Source: Salinimicrobium xinjiangense DSM 19287
Lineage (GTDB): Bacteria; Bacteroidota; Bacteroidia; Flavobacteriales; Flavobacteriaceae
Length of the DNA: 64,000 bases
Direction of reading: 5' to 3'
Assembly (NCBI RefSeq): GCF_000423585.1
Contig: NZ_AUIG01000014.1
Span: 81,886 to 145,885 of the forward strand
Below, one piece after another: positions 18,212-27,030 of this stretch. The translations under genes were made by a program, and so were the position numbers. Below the pieces are notes generated by a model. The model was given only the letters and a program-made list of their open reading frames with translations. It was not told where the DNA came from and searched no databases. Within the stretch, counting starts at the first letter, position 1. The number at the start of each line of letters is the position of its first letter.

Positions 18212-19564
18212 ATGATCCTTTCCCAAAATCCTTATTCCGGTGAAACTCTAAAGGAACACAAGGAATTTACTTCAAATGACATTGATAATGCTCTTAAAAA
18301 AGCAAGTTCTGCATTTAAATTCTGGAGAAATGAAACCTTTTCTAAGCGTTCTCAACTCATGCTTAAAGCTGCGGAAGAATTAGAGGAAAACAAGAAGGAA
18401 TATGCCAGAACAATTACTCTGGAAATGGGAAAACCAATTACCCAATCTCTGGCCGAAATTGAAAAATGTGCATGGGTGTGTAGATATTATGCTGAAACAG
18501 CCGAAGAGCATCTGGCTCCTGAAGAAATAGCTACAGATGCCGGGAGAAGCTATGTGAATTATGCTCCCATGGGAGTGGTGCTGGCAATTATGCCCTGGAA
18601 TTACCCTTTTTGGCAGGTATTTAGATTTGCTGCCCCGGCACTTATGGCCGGAAATGTTGGGTTACTTAAACATGCCAGTAACACTATGATGTGTGGGGAA
18701 AAGATTGAGCAGGTCTTTAAACGGGCAGGCATTCCAGAGGGGGGCTTTCAGAACCTAATAATTGGAAGTAAAAAAGTAGAGGAAGTGCTTCGCGATGAGA
18801 GAGTAAAGGCGGTTACCTTAACCGGCAGCGGACCGGCAGGAAGTGCTGTTGCCGAAACAGCCGGAAAACTCATCAAAAAATCTGTACTTGAATTAGGCGG
18901 CAGTAATGCTTTAGTGATCTTCGAAGATGCTAATCTTGAGGAGTCTGTAGGTACCTGCGTACAGGCCCGCTTTCAAAATACAGGTCAAAGTTGTATTGCA
19001 GGAAAAAGACTGCTGCTCCACAAAGACATAGCAGATAAATTTACAGAGTTGTTCCTTAAAAAGGTAAAGGAACTGAAAGCCGGAGATCCCCTGGACGAGG
19101 AAACTTATATAGGAGTGCAGGCAAGGGAAGATCTGGCGAAAGATCTTGAGGAGCAGGTAAAAAGGTCTGTTGAAATGGGCGCAAAACTTTTAACAGGAGG
19201 GGATCGAAAAAAGGCATTTTTTGCACCTGCTGTTTTAGGAAGAGTTACTAAAGAGATGCCGGTTTTTAAAGAGGAAACTTTCGGTCCGGCGATAGGGATA
19301 ACAATTTTTAATAAGGATGAAGAGGCTGTGGATCTCATTAATGTCACAAAATTTGGTCTGGGAGTTTCCCTGTTTACCAGCAGTCATGAAAGAGCCGAAA
19401 AATTAATTCCAAGTATTGAAGATGGGGCTGTGTTTGTCAATGAACTTGTAAAAAGCGATCCGCGCCTTCCGTTTGGTGGAACGAAGGAATCAGGTTATGG
19501 CCGTGAACTTTCTAGATTCGGGATCAGGGAATTTGTAAATATTCAAACTATCTATTTTAAATAA
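18212..19564 (+). CDS. NAD(P)-dependent aldehyde dehydrogenase, succinate-semialdehyde dehydrogenase-like
   Basis: 450-residue aldehyde dehydrogenase. Catalytic residues are visible: Glu in LELGGSNALV and Cys in FQNTGQSCIAGKR. The WNYPFWQ and LPFGGTKESGYGREL motifs are typical of the family. The branch resembles the short SSADH group (YneI/Sad type), which converts succinate semialdehyde to succinate; this substrate is likely but unproven. The frame is open from 18128, but those extra 28 residues have no family match and overlap the promoter. The Nudix gene starts 6 bases after the stop. Confidence 0.9.
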   Translation: MILSQNPYSGETLKEHKEFTSNDIDNALKKASSAFKFWRNETFSKRSQLMLKAAEELEENKKEYARTITLEMGKPITQSLAEIEKCAWVCRYYAETAEEHLAPEEIATDAGRSYVNYAPMGVVLAIMPWNYPFWQVFRFAAPALMAGNVGLLKHASNTMMCGEKIEQVFKRAGIPEGGFQNLIIGSKKVEEVLRDERVKAVTLTGSGPAGSAVAETAGKLIKKSVLELGGSNALVIFEDANLEESVGTCVQARFQNTGQSCIAGKRLLLHKDIADKFTELFLKKVKELKAGDPLDEETYIGVQAREDLAKDLEEQVKRSVEMGAKLLTGGDRKKAFFAPAVLGRVTKEMPVFKEETFGPAIGITIFNKDEEAVDLINVTKFGLGVSLFTSSHERAEKLIPSIEDGAVFVNELVKSDPRLPFGGTKESGYGRELSRFGIREFVNIQTIYFK

Positions 19565-19569
19565 AAAAG

Positions 19570-19995
19570 ATGTCCAAACAAAATATTGCAGTAACTACAG
19601 ATAGCGTAATATTTAGTACTCAAAACGGTGAGACTAAAGTTCTTCTGGTAAAGCGAAAACAGGATCCTTTCAAAGGAAAGTGGGCTCTTCCGGGTGGTTT
19701 CCTTGAGGATGAGGAACCGCTGGAAGACGGTGCGAAAAGGGAACTTGAAGAAGAGACGGGACTCAAGGTCACAACACTTAAACAACTAAAAGCTTATGGT
19801 ACTCCGGGGCGCGATCCCCGCGGCCGGACCATCAGCATCGTCTTTTATGGTGAGACCGGTTCGGAAGAAGAAGTCAAAGGAAATGATGACGCCGAAGAAG
19901 CTAACTGGTTTTTACTCAATGACCTGCCTCAACTTGCTTTTGATCATTCCGAAATTTTAGAGGAGGTAAAACAGGTTTTTTACTCCAACAGCTAA
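19570..19995 (+). CDS. Nudix hydrolase
   Basis: 141-residue Nudix-fold hydrolase. The complete Nudix box runs from Gly43 to Leu65 (E at 49, R-E at 57-58, EE at 61-62, G at 64), binding Mg2+ and the diphosphate. The N-terminal VTTDSVIFSTQNGETKVLLVKRK strand and PFKGKWALPGGF resemble ADP-ribose/NADH-type Nudix proteins, but the substrate cannot be decided. It is the second gene of a three-gene operon with the aldehyde dehydrogenase and thioesterase. Confidence 0.9.
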   Translation: MSKQNIAVTTDSVIFSTQNGETKVLLVKRKQDPFKGKWALPGGFLEDEEPLEDGAKRELEEETGLKVTTLKQLKAYGTPGRDPRGRTISIVFYGETGSEEEVKGNDDAEEANWFLLNDLPQLAFDHSEILEEVKQVFYSNS

Positions 19996-20016
19996 TTTAA
20001 TTTTAATATTTTTTTC

Positions 20017-20406
20017 ATGAGATTTCATACCCGAAAATGGATCAAGCCGCAGGATCTCAATCCCAACGGAACCTTATTTGGAGGCCGGCTTTTAGAGTGG
20101 ATAGACGAGGAAGCTGCTCTTTACGCTATTATTCAGCTGGAAAATCCCCGTACCGTTACAAAATTTATGAGCGAGATCGATTTTAAAAGTTCTGCCAGGG
20201 AAGGAGACATTGTAGAAATTGGAACGGATGTGGTGAAGTTTGGTAAAGCTTCATTAACTCTTAAATGTGAAGTAAGAAACAAGATGACCCGGGAAGTCAT
20301 TATAACCATTGAAAAGATCGTTATGGTAAGTCTTGATGAAGAAGGAAAAGCCCGGCCCCATGGCAAAACAAAGATTGAATATGTAAAGGACAGGTTAGAA
20401 GATTAA
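20017..20406 (+). CDS. Acyl-CoA thioesterase, hotdog fold (YciA/BFIT-like)
   Basis: 129 residues, a single hotdog domain. The motif LNPNGTLFGGRLLEWIDEEAA (split over about 10-30) is the usual start of the central helix, followed by the FMSEIDFKSSAREGDIVEIG strand pair. It hydrolyses acyl-CoA to free acid and CoA; acyl length is unknown. It lies 21 bases after the Nudix gene and ends 3 bases before the convergent EEP-family gene, with no room for a separate terminator. Confidence 0.88.
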   Translation: MRFHTRKWIKPQDLNPNGTLFGGRLLEWIDEEAALYAIIQLENPRTVTKFMSEIDFKSSAREGDIVEIGTDVVKFGKASLTLKCEVRNKMTREVIITIEKIVMVSLDEEGKARPHGKTKIEYVKDRLED

Positions 20407-20409
20407 TTT

Positions 20410-21507
20410 TCACTCCTTTCCTTCAGCTTTTTCCTTTCGATCTTTTTTATCTTCTTTTTTGATCTGGTCTTCTGCCTCCTTCATTTCGGCTTCATCTGGC
20501 GGTGATTTCTTTTGAATGGCTCCTCCTTGCGGTTCCAGACTTAACCTGGCATAAAGAGGGAAGTGGTCAGACTCAATATTGTTTCCTACATGCATTTGAA
20601 CCAACCGAAATTCTTCTGAAACAAATAAATGATCGAGTGGCCACCTCATGAGCCAACTGTCTGCATTATAGGTATTAAAAAATCCTCTACCAATACGGGG
20701 ATCAAGTAAGCCACTTATCTTTTGAAAAAGCTGTGTAGATTCAGACCAGGCTACATCATTAAAATCTCCCGCCACTATTACCGGAAGCTCTTCTTCTTTT
20801 GCCATTTTTGCGACCATCATCATTTGCGCATCCCTGTCAGTTGAAGAGGCATCATGAGGAGGCATTGGAGGAGTGGGATGTATAACATGTAATCTAATGA
20901 GTTCCCGGGAGGGTAGAACCACCCTGGCGTGCATTGAAGGAATACTGTCTTCCAGAAGGAATCTAATTTGCGGCTCTACCAGTTCAAGACGTGAAAAGAC
21001 CAGCATGCCGTAGGTATTGTCCAGTGGCATTTCTATTCGATATTCATAACCATAATTTTTTAATCCTTTTCTTATTTCCTCCTGCCAAACCCTGTCTGTT
21101 TCGGTAAAAATGATCAGGTCAGGGTTTTGCAGAAAAATTTCATTGATAAGCATGTGGTATTCCTTATTCTTCTGAAGCACATTGGCAGCCATAATGCTTA
21201 TACTACGCTGAGGAATTGCGGCATCATTTTTATTCACCTCGACTTTAGAAAAAGGTGTATAGGGAAAGATCTTTGTTAGCTGAAGAAGAAAGCAGGCACC
21301 CAGGACAATTATGAAGGTGTAATCTCTCCAGCTGCGGATATTGAACCTGAAAAAATAAACCAACAGTGCAACCAGTGTAAGGATAGTTAACTGCACATGA
21401 GGAAAGTCAAACATTCGTATCCACCAGTAATCTGAAGCTACAAAAGGAAATAGAGAAAGTATTACAGCCAGAATTCCGAAGCCCTGGAGAAAAGGTTTTA
21501 AATGCAT
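20410..21507 (-). CDS. Membrane-anchored endonuclease/exonuclease/phosphatase-family protein
   Basis: 365 residues. The N-terminal 100 residues hold about three hydrophobic segments (8-28, 36-55, 62-82). The EEP domain follows: IMAANVLQKN, FTETD (metal Glu), HPTPPMPPHD, VAGDFNDVAWS (Asp/Asn pair), LDHLFVSE and SDHFPLYARL (catalytic Asp-His). The tail (about 335-365) is Lys/Glu-rich. Topology suggests an enzyme facing the periplasm. Its substrate (nucleic acid, phosphoinositide-like or other phosphodiester) cannot be told from the sequence. Confidence 0.85.
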   Translation of the reverse strand: MHLKPFLQGFGILAVILSLFPFVASDYWWIRMFDFPHVQLTILTLVALLVYFFRFNIRSWRDYTFIIVLGACFLLQLTKIFPYTPFSKVEVNKNDAAIPQRSISIMAANVLQKNKEYHMLINEIFLQNPDLIIFTETDRVWQEEIRKGLKNYGYEYRIEMPLDNTYGMLVFSRLELVEPQIRFLLEDSIPSMHARVVLPSRELIRLHVIHPTPPMPPHDASSTDRDAQMMMVAKMAKEEELPVIVAGDFNDVAWSESTQLFQKISGLLDPRIGRGFFNTYNADSWLMRWPLDHLFVSEEFRLVQMHVGNNIESDHFPLYARLSLEPQGGAIQKKSPPDEAEMKEAEDQIKKEDKKDRKEKAEGKE

Positions 21508-21618
21508 GAAGAATTAGCCTTAGATTAAGAAGCAATTTAATTCTCATCTAAAATACGTTATTCCGGGAGTTCTCAGGGAAATTTGAAAGCTTTTACTTTC
21601 TTTCTGACTTAGAAGCCT

Positions 21619-22950
21619 TTATTCGAGCCGCTTGGATTTATCTATTGCCATTTCAGGCTGAGAATTATCAGAAGTGCTTGAATAACTTTTTAAAGCTTTA
21701 ACAATATCATCGCCCGAAGGAGATTCAAATAACTGTAAATCAAAATAAGGTACGGCAGCAATAAGATGGTCGAAAATATCTGCAGTAATGGCTTCATAGA
21801 ATTCCCAGCGCTTATCTGCACTAAAACAGTAGATTTCCACAGGAATTCCCTGTGTTGTAGGTGGGAGATGTCGCACCATCATAGTCATTTCCTGATGGAT
21901 CTGCGGATGACTTTTTAGATAAGCAAGCGCATAATTCCTGAATATTCCCAGGTTTGTTTGATGCCTTCCGTTAAGCAGATGCTTTTTATTCACACCAAGC
22001 TTCCGGTTATATTCATTGATCTCTTCCTGTCGTTGTTTAATATAAGGGGCAATCAAGCCAAATTCTTCGAATTTTGCGATGTCTTCATCATTTACAAACC
22101 TTATGGAATTCTGTTTGATATTTAAAGAACGTTTTATCCTCCGGCCCGGGGATTCCTGCATTCCTCTCCAGTTATGAAAAGAATCGGCAATGAGGTTGTA
22201 AGTGGGAATAGTGGTGTAGGTATTGTCCCAGTTCTGCACCCGCACCGTTGCAAGATTTATTTCAGTTACAAAACCGTCTGCTCCATATTTGCTGAAGGTG
22301 ATCCAGTCCCCAATACGAACTATATCATTTACAGAAACCTGGATAGAGGCTACAAAACCAAGGATGGTATCTTTAAATATAAACAGGATGATCGCAGAAG
22401 CAGCTCCCAGGGAAATTAGAAAACCTATTACAGATCTTCCCGTAATTTCTGAAAAGATGAAGATAAGTCCTATGGACCAGAAAACGATCATTAAGACCTG
22501 GGTATAACTTTCAATAGGTTTATCATGGTAGCGCTCATGCCGCTTCATATAGTTTGTTGTAGTGCGCAACAGACTCCGGGCAATGAGCACAGTAAGAATG
22601 ATAATATAAATGTTGACCAGTTTCTCGAATACCCCCAGTAGCTTTGGATATTCTTCAAAAACGACAGGGACCGTAAGGATGAGCAGCAAAAGAGGAAAGA
22701 TGTTGCTCACATATTTGGGAAAATTACTCTTTACCAGGTAATCATCAAAAGTGGTCTTGGTTTTATTTGTAAATCGTTGAAAAGCAGTGAGCAGGATTCT
22801 CTTCATCACGAGGTGAATAATATACCACAGGATAAAAACCACTGCGATATTCACCAACATGTTCAGGAAGTGAGCTACATCTGCATCGAGGCCTTTCTCT
22901 ATAAGAAATTCGGCTAAAAAACTACTAAGATCTTTAATATCTTCCCACAT
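21619..22950 (-). CDS. Mechanosensitive ion channel, MscS family (YbdG-like)
   Basis: 443 residues. Four or five transmembrane segments lie in the first 190 residues; the last (about 160-195, GFLISLGAASAIILFIFKDTILGF) is the pore-lining helix. The MscS beta domain follows (VSVNDIVRIGDWITF, then VRVQNWDNTYTTIPTYNL), then a longer C-terminal cytoplasmic domain. The architecture matches the YbdG miniconductance branch, which protects against osmotic downshock. It follows the DUF3817 gene by 3 bases, so the two form an operon. Confidence 0.9.
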   Translation of the reverse strand: MWEDIKDLSSFLAEFLIEKGLDADVAHFLNMLVNIAVVFILWYIIHLVMKRILLTAFQRFTNKTKTTFDDYLVKSNFPKYVSNIFPLLLLILTVPVVFEEYPKLLGVFEKLVNIYIIILTVLIARSLLRTTTNYMKRHERYHDKPIESYTQVLMIVFWSIGLIFIFSEITGRSVIGFLISLGAASAIILFIFKDTILGFVASIQVSVNDIVRIGDWITFSKYGADGFVTEINLATVRVQNWDNTYTTIPTYNLIADSFHNWRGMQESPGRRIKRSLNIKQNSIRFVNDEDIAKFEEFGLIAPYIKQRQEEINEYNRKLGVNKKHLLNGRHQTNLGIFRNYALAYLKSHPQIHQEMTMMVRHLPPTTQGIPVEIYCFSADKRWEFYEAITADIFDHLIAAVPYFDLQLFESPSGDDIVKALKSYSSTSDNSQPEMAIDKSKRLE

Positions 22951-22953
22951 GGG

Positions 22954-23238
22954 TTAAAGGTACTTTTTCTCGACATAGAAAGGACCCAAAGGTAGCACAG
23001 AGCTTACGCAAATGATCATGAGGGTCTTTAGATTCCATCCCAGAGGTTTAAAGAGGAGCAGTGCACCCAGTATATAGGCCACGAACAAAATTCCGTGTGC
23101 CATTCCCACTGTCTGCACCATTTGAGGGGCATCCCAGATATATTTTAAAGGCATGGCAATTAATAAAAGGACAAGAAATGAAACACCTTCAAAGATGCTG
23201 ATCCATTTAAAAGTTTTAACCTGATTTTCCAGTGACAT
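22954..23238 (-). CDS. DUF3817 membrane protein
   Basis: 94 residues with three hydrophobic segments (about 15-32, 43-62, 70-86). The EGVSFLVLLLIAMPLKY and VQTVGMAHGILFVAYI motifs are typical of DUF3817 (integral membrane protein, YdzA-like). Function is unknown. First gene of the two-gene operon with the MscS channel; a -7 box TATATTTG lies 22 bases upstream. Confidence 0.85.
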   Translation of the reverse strand: MSLENQVKTFKWISIFEGVSFLVLLLIAMPLKYIWDAPQMVQTVGMAHGILFVAYILGALLLFKPLGWNLKTLMIICVSSVLPLGPFYVEKKYL

Positions 23239-23259
23239 ATTTCCAATTTTTTATGGCTG

Positions 23260-23267
23260 CAAATATA
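23260..23267 (-). promoter_or_regulatory. -7 promoter box for DUF3817-mscS operon
   Basis: The minus strand reads TATATTTG, a full match to TAnnTTTG, 22 bases before the start codon at 23238. A TTTG-like -33 box is only found at a longer spacing (24 bases), so the call rests on the -7 element. Confidence 0.45.
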
Positions 23268-23454
23268 CTCCATTCTCTTCGATCCTGAATCCAAATTTTT
23301 AATTCATTCTCAGGAAAATCAGGGATCAGCAGCAGCTTGTTGTCTGATTCAGAAAAGTTTAAATGACCTCCTAAAAAACCCGATACTTAATAGCGAAACC
23401 CATGGGTAATAAGGTTACATTTTCTTAATTTGCGGAAGATTCAGAAATATAATA

Positions 23455-24486
23455 ATGAGCAAAAAGATATTAGTTACCGGCGGTCTTGGGTATATTGGCT
23501 CCCATACGGTTGTTGCCCTTCAGGAAAAGGGTTTTGAAGTGGTCATCATTGATAATCTTTCCAATTCCTCTTTGGATGTACTTGGAGGTATCACCAGGAT
23601 CACCAAGGTGTCTCCGGAATTTGAGAAGTTAGATCTAAGAGATAAGAATTCAGTAAAGGCTTTTTTTGAAAGATATTCGAAAATAGATGGGGTTATTCAC
23701 TTTGCTGCTTCAAAGGCTGTGGGCGAAAGTGTTCAAAATCCTTTGCTTTACTACGAGAATAATATAAATACTCTCATTTATATCCTTCAGGAATTAAAGG
23801 AGAGGGAGGATTCCAGATTTATCTTCAGCTCCTCCTGTACAGTGTATGGACAGGCCGATGAACTGCCAATCACAGAAAATGCTCCTGTAAAGAAAGCCGA
23901 ATCTCCCTATGGGAATACCAAACAAATAGGAGAAGAGATCATCGCCGATACCTGTAAGGTTGTACCACGATTGAAAGCAATATCCCTTCGCTATTTTAAT
24001 CCTATAGGGGCCCACCCAAGTGCGAATATTGGAGAGCTTCCTATAGGGACACCTCAAAACCTTGTACCGTTCATCACCCAGACTGCAGCCGGGAAAAGGG
24101 AAAAACTTTCAGTTTTTGGTAATGATTATCCAACGCCCGATGGAACCTGTATAAGAGATTATATCCACGTCATGGATCTTGCAAGGGCACATGTAGTTGC
24201 ACTCGAGCGATTACTGGAAGGGGAACAGGAGGAAAATTATGAAGTGTTCAATCTGGGAACAGGAAAAGGTAATTCAGTTCTTGAAGCCATAAAAGCCTTT
24301 GAGAAAGTTTCAGGACAAAAACTGCCATATGCGTTTGCCGACAGGAGGGAAGGAGATGTAATTTCTGCATATGCAGATACCACCAAGGCAAATGAAGTCC
24401 TTAAATGGAAAGCAGAATATGACATTGAAGATGCTATGGAAAGTGCGTGGAAATGGCAACAGAAGCTTGAAGTAAAAGAAGATTAA
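23455..24486 (+). CDS. galE: UDP-glucose 4-epimerase
   Basis: Extended short-chain dehydrogenase of 343 residues interconverting UDP-glucose and UDP-galactose for surface polysaccharide or galactose use. NAD-binding motif GGLGYIGSH (about 8-16), FAASKAVGES (about 83-92), the Ser-Tyr-Lys triad in SSSCTVYG and SPYGNTK (about 124-153), and the sugar-nucleotide loop LRYFNPIGAHPS. Length and motifs are normal. It stands alone upstream of a structured palindromic element. Confidence 0.93.
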   Translation: MSKKILVTGGLGYIGSHTVVALQEKGFEVVIIDNLSNSSLDVLGGITRITKVSPEFEKLDLRDKNSVKAFFERYSKIDGVIHFAASKAVGESVQNPLLYYENNINTLIYILQELKEREDSRFIFSSSCTVYGQADELPITENAPVKKAESPYGNTKQIGEEIIADTCKVVPRLKAISLRYFNPIGAHPSANIGELPIGTPQNLVPFITQTAAGKREKLSVFGNDYPTPDGTCIRDYIHVMDLARAHVVALERLLEGEQEENYEVFNLGTGKGNSVLEAIKAFEKVSGQKLPYAFADRREGDVISAYADTTKANEVLKWKAEYDIEDAMESAWKWQQKLEVKED

Positions 24487-24491
24487 AAGAG

Positions 24492-24611
24492 AAACTGTCT
24501 AAAATATAAGCTTAAAGGCTAATTCAAACTTTTGGATACCTTCGTTAGAAGGTTTTTGAACCCGATCTCTCACATCGGGTTCTAAAAGGGGATTTACATT
24601 TTAGACAGTTT
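24492..24611. repeat. Palindromic element with 14-bp arms and two internal hairpins
   Basis: Arms AAACTGTCTAAAAT (24492-24505) and its exact reverse complement (24598-24611) enclose about 92 bases. Inside are two perfect hairpins: ACCTTC-GTTA-GAAGGT (about 24538-24553) and GAACCCGAT-CTCTCAC-ATCGGGTTC (24558-24582). The element fills the gap between the convergent galE and YqaE genes and can act as a bidirectional terminator. It could also be a MITE-like relic. Confidence 0.8.
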
Positions 24612-24621
24612 ATAATTTCTC

Positions 24622-24765
24622 TTAATTTACTATGAATGCATGGATCACTCCAGGCAGCCAACCTATTAAAGTAAGGACAATGCTTATCAAAAGAGTTGTT
24701 CCTACTCCATGATTTAGATAGACTGCTAAAGGAGGTAATAGGATATTCAAAATGATCGTAAGCAT
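24622..24765 (-). CDS. YqaE/Pmp3-family small membrane protein
   Basis: A 47-residue ORF on the minus strand with the Pmp3/YqaE pattern: two hydrophobic helices (about 2-17 and 22-44), the LLPPLAVYL motif in the first, a GVGTT loop, and the ending LIGWLPGVIHAFIV. Family members are small proteolipids of the inner membrane linked to membrane potential and stress. It starts at 24765 and stops at 24622. Length is at the short end of the family. The match in pattern and spacing is strong. Confidence 0.88.
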   Translation of the reverse strand: MLTIILNILLPPLAVYLNHGVGTTLLISIVLTLIGWLPGVIHAFIVN

Positions 24766-24977
24766 GATTCTTTTTTTATTGGTTATATAACCAAATTAGT
24801 GATAAATTATTAAAATTTCTTTTCGAATTTTCGGTTTAGCTTCATTTTAACATGCAGATTATTAATAATTTATGCATCCTCAAGAATGAAGGCAGAGTTG
24901 ATGCGGCCTCAGCTTATTTGGAGCCCGGCCACTTCGGAATATAACAGAATAAGCTATCTTCGCTAAAAATTAACGGA

Positions 24978-26090
24978 ATGACATTTAAGGAACTGGGAGT
25001 TTCAGAAGAAATAATAAAAGGCTTAAAAGAGATGGGAATTGAGCATCCTACAAAGATTCAGGAAGCCGCTATTCCTGTGCTGACGGAAGGCACAGTAGAT
25101 TTTGTAGGGCAGGCGCAGACGGGAACAGGAAAAACGGCTGCTTTTGGATTACCGCTACTTGCCCAGATAGATCCAGCAAAAGAAGAGGTGCAGGCTTTGA
25201 TCCTCGCTCCAACCCGCGAACTTGGGCAGCAGATCGCACGACAATTGTTTAAATTCACTAAGTATTCGGATAAAGTCTTTACTGAAGCTGTCTATGGAGG
25301 TGAAAAAATTGATATCCAGATAGCGCGCCTTAACAGACCTACACAGATCGTAGTGGCTACGCCCGGACGATTAATAGATCTTATGAAAAGAAAGGCCATA
25401 GACATTAGGCGAATCAAAACCCTTGTGCTGGATGAAGCCGATGAGATGCTTAGTATGGGCTTCAAAAAAGATCTCACTACTATTTTGGAAGCTACTGATT
25501 CTAAAGAAAGGAACGTATGGTTATTTTCTGCTACCATACCTCAGGAGCTAAATGAGATCATTAATAAATATGTCAATAAGGGGGCCAGAAGGGTGAATAT
25601 TGACAAGCAGGATGCCGTAAATACCGGAATTCAGCATCAGTATGTCGCCGGGGATGATAACAGTAAACTTGATACGCTGGCATACTTCCTTAAATCTATG
25701 GGTAAGAAGCGGGGAATAATTTTCACAAAAACCAAAACTGCAGCCAGAACGCTCTCAAAACAGCTGTTGGCTAAAAATTATGAAGTGGGTTTACTGGAGG
25801 GAGATATGCTTCAAAAAGACAGAGATAAAGTCATGCGGGCATTCAAGAATAAGAATCTGAGACTTCTCGTTTCTACAGATGTTGCTGCCCGCGGAATAGA
25901 TGTTGCCAACCTTGCTTTTGTGGTTCACTACCAGTTGCCAGATCAAACAGAATATTATACACACCGCAGCGGCCGTACGGCCAGGGCAGGAAATACAGGA
26001 ATATCCCTTGCGCTGGTGAATCAGTATGAACTAAAAAGAATTGGACAATTGGAAAGGGATTTGGGAATAAAATTTACCAGGATCAGATAA
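24978..26090 (+). CDS. DEAD-box RNA helicase
   Basis: 370 residues, the helicase core without the basic C-terminal tail common in RhlE or CsdA. Motifs in order: Q motif (MGIEHPTKIQEAAIP), I AQTGTGKT, Ia PTRELGQQ, GG, II DEAD, III SAT, IV IIFTKTK, V STDVAARGID and VI HRSGRTARAG. It unwinds RNA duplexes, perhaps in ribosome assembly or cold response; which one cannot be said. It ends one base before the convergent CDF gene. Confidence 0.93.
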   Translation: MTFKELGVSEEIIKGLKEMGIEHPTKIQEAAIPVLTEGTVDFVGQAQTGTGKTAAFGLPLLAQIDPAKEEVQALILAPTRELGQQIARQLFKFTKYSDKVFTEAVYGGEKIDIQIARLNRPTQIVVATPGRLIDLMKRKAIDIRRIKTLVLDEADEMLSMGFKKDLTTILEATDSKERNVWLFSATIPQELNEIINKYVNKGARRVNIDKQDAVNTGIQHQYVAGDDNSKLDTLAYFLKSMGKKRGIIFTKTKTAARTLSKQLLAKNYEVGLLEGDMLQKDRDKVMRAFKNKNLRLLVSTDVAARGIDVANLAFVVHYQLPDQTEYYTHRSGRTARAGNTGISLALVNQYELKRIGQLERDLGIKFTRIR

Positions 26091-26966
26091 TTAATTCAGG
26101 TCACAGGATTCCTCATCAAGTTCGGTCTCTATTGTGTAGTGATCGAACTTGTATTCTCTGAGAATATTTTTCACTTTCATCTTTACATCCAGTAATTGCT
26201 GGAACCGGCTAATGTTCTTAAGTTTTATATGTGTTGTAAAAACATGATCTGTTCCTTCCAGTGACCAGACGTGCATATGATGTAGAGAGTCCACGTGAGG
26301 GATTTCGATTAATTTCCTTTCGATTTCTTCAAGGTCGATCTCCCTGGGCACTCCCTGTAAAAATATGAACAGGGTTTCCTTAAGTCTTTTGAATACATTA
26401 TACAGGATATATAGAGTAATTAAAAGAGAAAGTGCAGGGTCCAGATATGGGGTCTCATAAAAATGCAGGATTATTGCTACAATTAATACTGCCAGCCATC
26501 CCAAAACGTCTTCAATAAGATGCCAGGAAACTACTTTTTCATTCATGGAAGTACCTTTAGAAAGTTTCCAGGCTGCAAATCCATTTACTGCGACACCGAC
26601 AATGGCAAAGAGAAGCATTCCTCCGGCATCTGAATACTCCGGCTCAAATAGCCGTTTAACGGCTTCTGTGATCACGAAGACAGAACCTGCTATTAGAACC
26701 AGGCTATTGATAAGTGCTCCCAAAAGAGAGAAGCGTTTATACCCAAAGCTAAACCTGGAGTCGCCCTTTTGACGTGATTTGTTCTGCAGGTACCATGAAG
26801 TTCCTAAAGACAGCGTGTCGCCAAGGTCATGAACAGCATCTGAGATAATTGCGACGCTGTTTACATAAAATCCACCTATTAATTCAAATACAGTAAAGGC
26901 AGCATTCAGAAAAAACGCCAGTTTTAGATTTTTAGAAGAGTGGTGATCGTGCTGATGTTGGCCCAT
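26091..26966 (-). CDS. Cation diffusion facilitator (CDF) transporter
   Basis: 291 residues, six transmembrane helices and a C-terminal cytoplasmic domain. The His-rich N-terminus (HQHDHHSS) and metal-site motifs SDAVHDLGD (helix II) and HLIEDVLGW (helix V) indicate Zn2+ or Cd2+ efflux of the CzcD/ZitB type. The frame is open to 26993, but those codons lie inside a terminator hairpin of the upstream gene; MGQHQHDHH at 26966 is the better start. Regulation is not evident. Confidence 0.9.
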   Translation of the reverse strand: MGQHQHDHHSSKNLKLAFFLNAAFTVFELIGGFYVNSVAIISDAVHDLGDTLSLGTSWYLQNKSRQKGDSRFSFGYKRFSLLGALINSLVLIAGSVFVITEAVKRLFEPEYSDAGGMLLFAIVGVAVNGFAAWKLSKGTSMNEKVVSWHLIEDVLGWLAVLIVAIILHFYETPYLDPALSLLITLYILYNVFKRLKETLFIFLQGVPREIDLEEIERKLIEIPHVDSLHHMHVWSLEGTDHVFTTHIKLKNISRFQQLLDVKMKVKNILREYKFDHYTIETELDEESCDLN

Positions 26967-26970
26967 AAAA

Positions 26971-27005
26971 AATCCCGTACTAAGGATATCCAAAAATACG
27001 GGATT
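26971..27005 (-). terminator. Terminator of the VTT gene (minus strand)
   Basis: Perfect 9-bp arms AATCCCGTA (26971-26979) and TACGGGATT (26997-27005), followed on the minus strand by a T-run directly before the CDF start. Confidence 0.75.
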
Positions 27006-27030
27006 TAAATGCTTTTTTTAATGCTTTGCC

